Assembly: GCF_048771995.1 (NCBI RefSeq)
Contig: NC_133032.1
Coordinates: 24,081,501-24,145,500, forward strand
Source of the DNA: Taeniopygia guttata
Lineage: Eukaryota; Chordata; Aves; Passeriformes; Estrildidae
Reading direction: 5' to 3'
DNA length: 64,000 nt
In this document: in pieces, positions 60,758 through 64,000 of the stretch
Numbering within the stretch: position 1 is the first letter of the stretch
How the letters are laid out: every line of letters begins with the position of its first letter
Translations under genes and position numbers: made by a program
Notes under the pieces: model-generated
Databases searched by the model: none
What the model was told of the DNA's origin: nothing
The model's input: the letters and a program-made list of their open reading frames with translations, nothing else

Positions 60758-61265
60758 CCTGTGGAATCACGGAGTCATTGAGGTTGGAAAATACCTTTAC
60801 AATTCTGAAGTCTAACCATTAACCCAGCACTGGCAAGCCCACCGCTAAACTGTGTCCCTGTGTACCAGTTCTATACATCTTCTTAATCTTCAGGGATGGT
60901 GACTCAACCATTTCCCTGGGCAGAGGGTTTCAGTGTTTGGCAACTCTTTTGGTGAAGAAATCTTTCCTAATATCCAATCTAAACCTCCCTTGGGCACCAT
61001 GGGACATTTCCTCTTGCCTATTTCTTTTTACTTGGGAGAAGAGACTGACACCTACCTGACTACAGCCACCTTTCAGGTAGTTGTAAAGAGCAATAAGGTC
61101 CCCCCTGAGCTTTTTTTTTCTCCAGGATAAACTCCCTCAGCCACTCCTTATCAGATTTGTGCTCTTCACCAGCTTCAGTGACCTCCTCTGGACCTGCTCC
61201 AGCCTTTCAATGCCATTCTGTAGTCAGGAGCCTAGAACTGAACAAAGGATTTGAGCCTTACCTAT
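60758..61265 (-). mobile_element. CR1 LINE fragment, reverse orientation, about 500 bp
   Basis: Landmarks on the + strand: GGAATCACGGAGTCATTGAG, GTTGGAAAATACCTTTACAA, GAAGAAATCTTTCCTAATAT, CCAATCTAAACCTCCCTTGG, GCAATAAGGTCCCCCCTGAG, CTCCTCTGGACCTGCTCCAG and ATTCTGTAGTCAGGAGCC. 5'-truncated and diverged, probably an older CR1 subfamily. Confidence 0.92.
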
Positions 61266-62528
61266 CCTAAGTGTTTAAATAAATTTGTTCTGCCTTCACT
61301 CATGTTGGGTATCTTGTCTTCATCTGTGTCATCCTAAGAAAACAAAATACATTGCAGAATGTTGAAAGGAAGAAAAAGCCTTTCTACTTATTTTTCTGTG
61401 TGGTTTTGTGCTGTAAATAACATGGTAGTGTGGCACTGTTGAAATTGGGAGTTAGTTGCTAATTAGTTAAATATGCCCCAAATCAATTTTAGTTCAAGTC
61501 CCAGAGTATGGATATGTTTGGTGTACAGCTGCTAGGGAGTGTAAGGTGAGTGTGTTGGGAAGACAGGCCAGGGAGCTGCCAGGCTTCTCCCTTGCTCCAT
61601 GAGAACCCCCATTACAGGGTGGAAGCAAACTGTTGAATGTGTGTCTTTGCCTCGAGAGGAGAGTAGAGCACTAGAAGCAAACTGTTAATAGCATTAACTT
61701 TGTATTTTGTGCTGGTACTGTGTTTGTACATGCCATAGCAAATAAAAGGCTCCATATTTTTAGGAAATCCTGAAGGTACCAGGAATGAAGCTCAATGAAT
61801 CTTTGTTAGCTGAAAGCCATTTTTTTTTTTTGTTGTTGAGTAGGAGTCTTCAGTGCTTTTAACCCTTCTAAATTTTCTCCCTTTTTACTTGTATATTGGT
61901 AGGAAAAATGGACATGCTTCAAAGTACTGTAACAGCTAATTCAGCTCAGAGAATGTCACCCTTGTCTCTTACTGTTTTGTTTTCTGTGAAATGCAAATTG
62001 GCTTTCAGGTTGATGGTAATACCACAGACACATTGCAAATAGGAGATTATATAATAAAGATTGACTGTGTGTTATTTGATAAACTTAAAGCTTTGGTCTA
62101 GAAGGAATTCTGAATCAAACTATATAAGCATAACAATGAAATGCAGGTGAATGTTGAGATATAACTCAGGGTTAAGCTTCAGAAACATTTAACTTGGATT
62201 AAGAATTGAGTGACTTTAAAGCTTAAGAGAAAAAGAGTAACTTTGGTAAATGAACTGTTTAATCAACATGCCAGAGTTCCCTTTACTTTCTTCTGGAATC
62301 ATCCCAGTTTGTCAGGTTTCTTTTCTTGTTTGGAGAAATTCAGGACCAGTGTCTAAGATTTGACAGAAGTTTTGGATAATTCACTGGTCTGAAATAAAGG
62401 GCGTGCTGCAGGATTTGACTTAATTTCTTCTTGAAATTAGTATGTTGGGAGATAACAGACTAATATGTTTGGTATCATTATAAAGATAAACTAAAACCAT
62501 CATTAGATAAACTAAATGATGAACTTTG

Positions 62529-62565
62529 AACTGTATCTTCTTTGGTATAAGAAGAAGATACAGTT
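62529..62565. repeat. Perfect 14-bp stem with 9-nt loop
   Basis: AACTGTATCTTCTT at 62,529-62,542 and its exact reverse complement AAGAAGATACAGTT at 62,552-62,565. A smaller 7-bp pair (CATCATT/AATGATG) lies just before it at 62,498-62,521. Too short a stem for a typical microRNA precursor. Confidence 0.9.
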
Positions 62566-62799
62566 GTATTGAACTGGGGGAAGGTGACCCATCTCTTTTA
62601 AAACTCCCACTAAAACTGGTTTAACTGCACAGTTGGTCCTCTTTGAGATTCTGAATCTGAGATTAATGATTATTGACATGGCTTAACTAAATAAAGGTCT
62701 TTCTGGGCCTGAAAATGGCAGAAAGAAATGAGGGTTTGTGATTTTTTTTCCTTCTCTGTGTCAGTTTTTGTGTTTTTTCTATTTTTTTCTTTTTTGTAG

Positions 62800-62851
62800 G
62801 TGAGGAATCACATTTAACTGTACGCTCCTGATTGCAGTCTGTAGTAAATTC
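62800..62851 (+). other. Candidate second non-coding exon of HECW2
   Basis: A long pyrimidine tract (TTTTTTCTATTTTTTTCTTT) ends in TTGTAG at 62,799, one of the best acceptors in the 20 kb after the CpG island. A donor-like GTGAGA follows at 62,852. The segment has no open frame of note and would be 5' UTR. The exon could be longer, as a Met codon follows at 62,882 with a short hydrophobic frame. Splice-signal evidence only. Confidence 0.28.
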
Positions 62852-63253
62852 GTGAGAGTTTCACAGTAACAAGATCAGACAATGAATCAATCAAAGATGT
62901 TCTTGTATTGGGTTTGGCTTTTGCTGGTGCCAGTGATGTGGCTTCTAATCCATGAGCTCTGCTTCTTTATCACTGAGATACCAGATAATTGTTTCCGTCA
63001 GGATCTCTTGATCTTCTGTGTGCTTCCCATCTCTGAATGAAAGTCTGTATTAACCCTCACTGCATGTTATGGTAATTTTTGATTTTTTAGATGTCTGAAA
63101 TTCTGTGGTGTTTCTCTGATTTCTCAGCATTTTGTGTTATCATTTGTTGAGGCTAATGGATAATGGTAGCCTTGCAAGTGTCACTTCAGAACCTACACAA
63201 CATAAAGTGAATTAGAGCTTGACCTAGAATAATACCCTTTGTCCTGAGGATTT

Positions 63254-63650
63254 AAAATCATAGAATGGTCTGGATTGGAAGGGACCTTAAAGGCGCCCCA
63301 TTGCCTTTGGCAGAGACTGCTTCCGCTAGAACAGATTGCTCAGAGTTGCTCCTGCCTGGCTGTAAATATATCCAGGGATGGGGCATTCACAGCCTCCCTG
63401 GACAACCTGTCCCAGTGCTGCACCACCCTCACAGTAAGGAAGTTCTTCCCTGTATCTAAGCTAAATCCATCCTCCTTTGACTTAAGGCCACTGTCCTTAT
63501 CTGGTCATTACTCAGCCCTGTGAAAAGTCCCTCTCCAGCTCTCATGTGGACCCCCTTTCGGGACTGGAGGTCTCCCCAGAGCCTTCTCTTCTCCTGACTG
63601 AAGAGCCTCAGCTCTCTCAACTTGCCTTGTACTTATTTGTGGAGCTGAGA
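63254..63650 (-). mobile_element. CR1 LINE fragment, reverse orientation, about 400 bp
   Basis: + strand landmarks: AATCATAGAATGGTCTGGAT, TGGAAGGGACCTTAAAGGCG, ATCCAGGGATGGGGCATTCA, CAACCTGTCCCAGTGCTGCA, CCACCCTCACAGTAAGGAAG, AAAGTCCCTCTCCAGCTCTC and GGTCTCCCCAGAGCCTTCTC. This is a well-preserved CR1 3' region with a terminal octamer, probably among the younger copies here. Confidence 0.95.
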
Positions 63651-64000
63651 ATACTCTATCTGAATCCAAATTTTCTGACTGATGTTGTCTACCACTCTCT
63701 ATTTTCTTTCCAGTCCAAATTTTAGGTTTAGTGATATACATCCTAATTTGGGTACCCACTGACAAATGTCATGTTCTTTCTGTATGTAGATGATTTCGGA
63801 ATAATTTGTCATTAAAGTTTTGTTCTCTGTTCCAAGCAGTGAAATTTTTAGCCCACACTTCATTTTTCTGGAAGTCTGTACATACTTTCATTCTTTCACT
63901 GCTGGTCTAAACTCTTCACTGTGCCACACAGATCCTGCCCCCTGCAATTTCACTGCAGTTTGTGGGGCAGGATCACCATAAATACTCCCAGTTTCCTTGT
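63651..64000. other. Window end, no feature recognised
   Basis: Non-repetitive AT-rich sequence after the CR1 copy. Nothing identified. Confidence 0.4.

Larger units (their letters stand above)
61266..63253. other. Presumed HECW2 intron 1, distal part
   Basis: AT-rich. A T11 run lies near 61,820. A 14-bp perfect stem-loop occurs at 62,529-62,565 and a strong splice acceptor at 62,799. No coding exon recognised. Confidence 0.45.

Overview
The window looks like avian nuclear DNA. It holds two vertebrate genes with introns in the order known from human chromosome 2q33 (C2orf66 then GTF3C3, same strand). Its interspersed repeats are mostly 5'-truncated CR1 LINEs, the dominant repeat of bird genomes. 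Most of the sequence is AT-rich, with short, extremely GC-rich CpG islands at promoters. I see no bacterial-style operons, CRISPR arrays, tRNA or rRNA genes.

Layout. 1-2.5 kb: no gene recognised. 2.58-5.04 kb (+): C2orf66, a small predicted secreted protein (98 aa) in two coding exons, probably with a spliced 3' UTR. 5.21-5.54 kb: a 17-bp GC-rich minisatellite of 19 units, in the narrow gap before the next promoter. 5.69-21.42 kb (+): GTF3C3 (TFIIIC102), complete, modelled here as 19 coding exons and 913 residues. 21.4-43.4 kb: about 22 kb without a confident gene, holding CR1 copies, an isolated GC-rich island at 27.2-27.55 kb and a few coding-like minus-strand stretches. The human neighbour CCDC150, expected here on the minus strand, is not recognisable. 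43.47-44.33 kb: a strong CpG island with a perfect splice donor on the + strand. By synteny this is most likely the promoter and non-coding first exon of HECW2, and the rest of the window is its long first intron. A candidate second 5' UTR exon lies at 62.80 kb. No HECW2 coding sequence was found.

Functionally the loci are independent. GTF3C3 is a housekeeping RNA polymerase III transcription factor subunit. C2orf66 is a short secreted protein of unknown role. HECW2 (inferred) is a HECT ubiquitin ligase whose coding part lies beyond the window.

Points most worth a second look: an in-frame 87-nt GTF3C3 exon whose removal restores a human-like protein; a GC-AG intron in the same gene; the 17-bp array that is open in all six frames; a perfect 28-bp palindrome just upstream of GTF3C3 exon 16; a 167-codon minus-strand reading frame followed by an A-run at 46.1-46.8 kb; and the isolated GC island at 27.3 kb. 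I did not find a convincing entirely new system. The unassigned frames are reported with low confidence.
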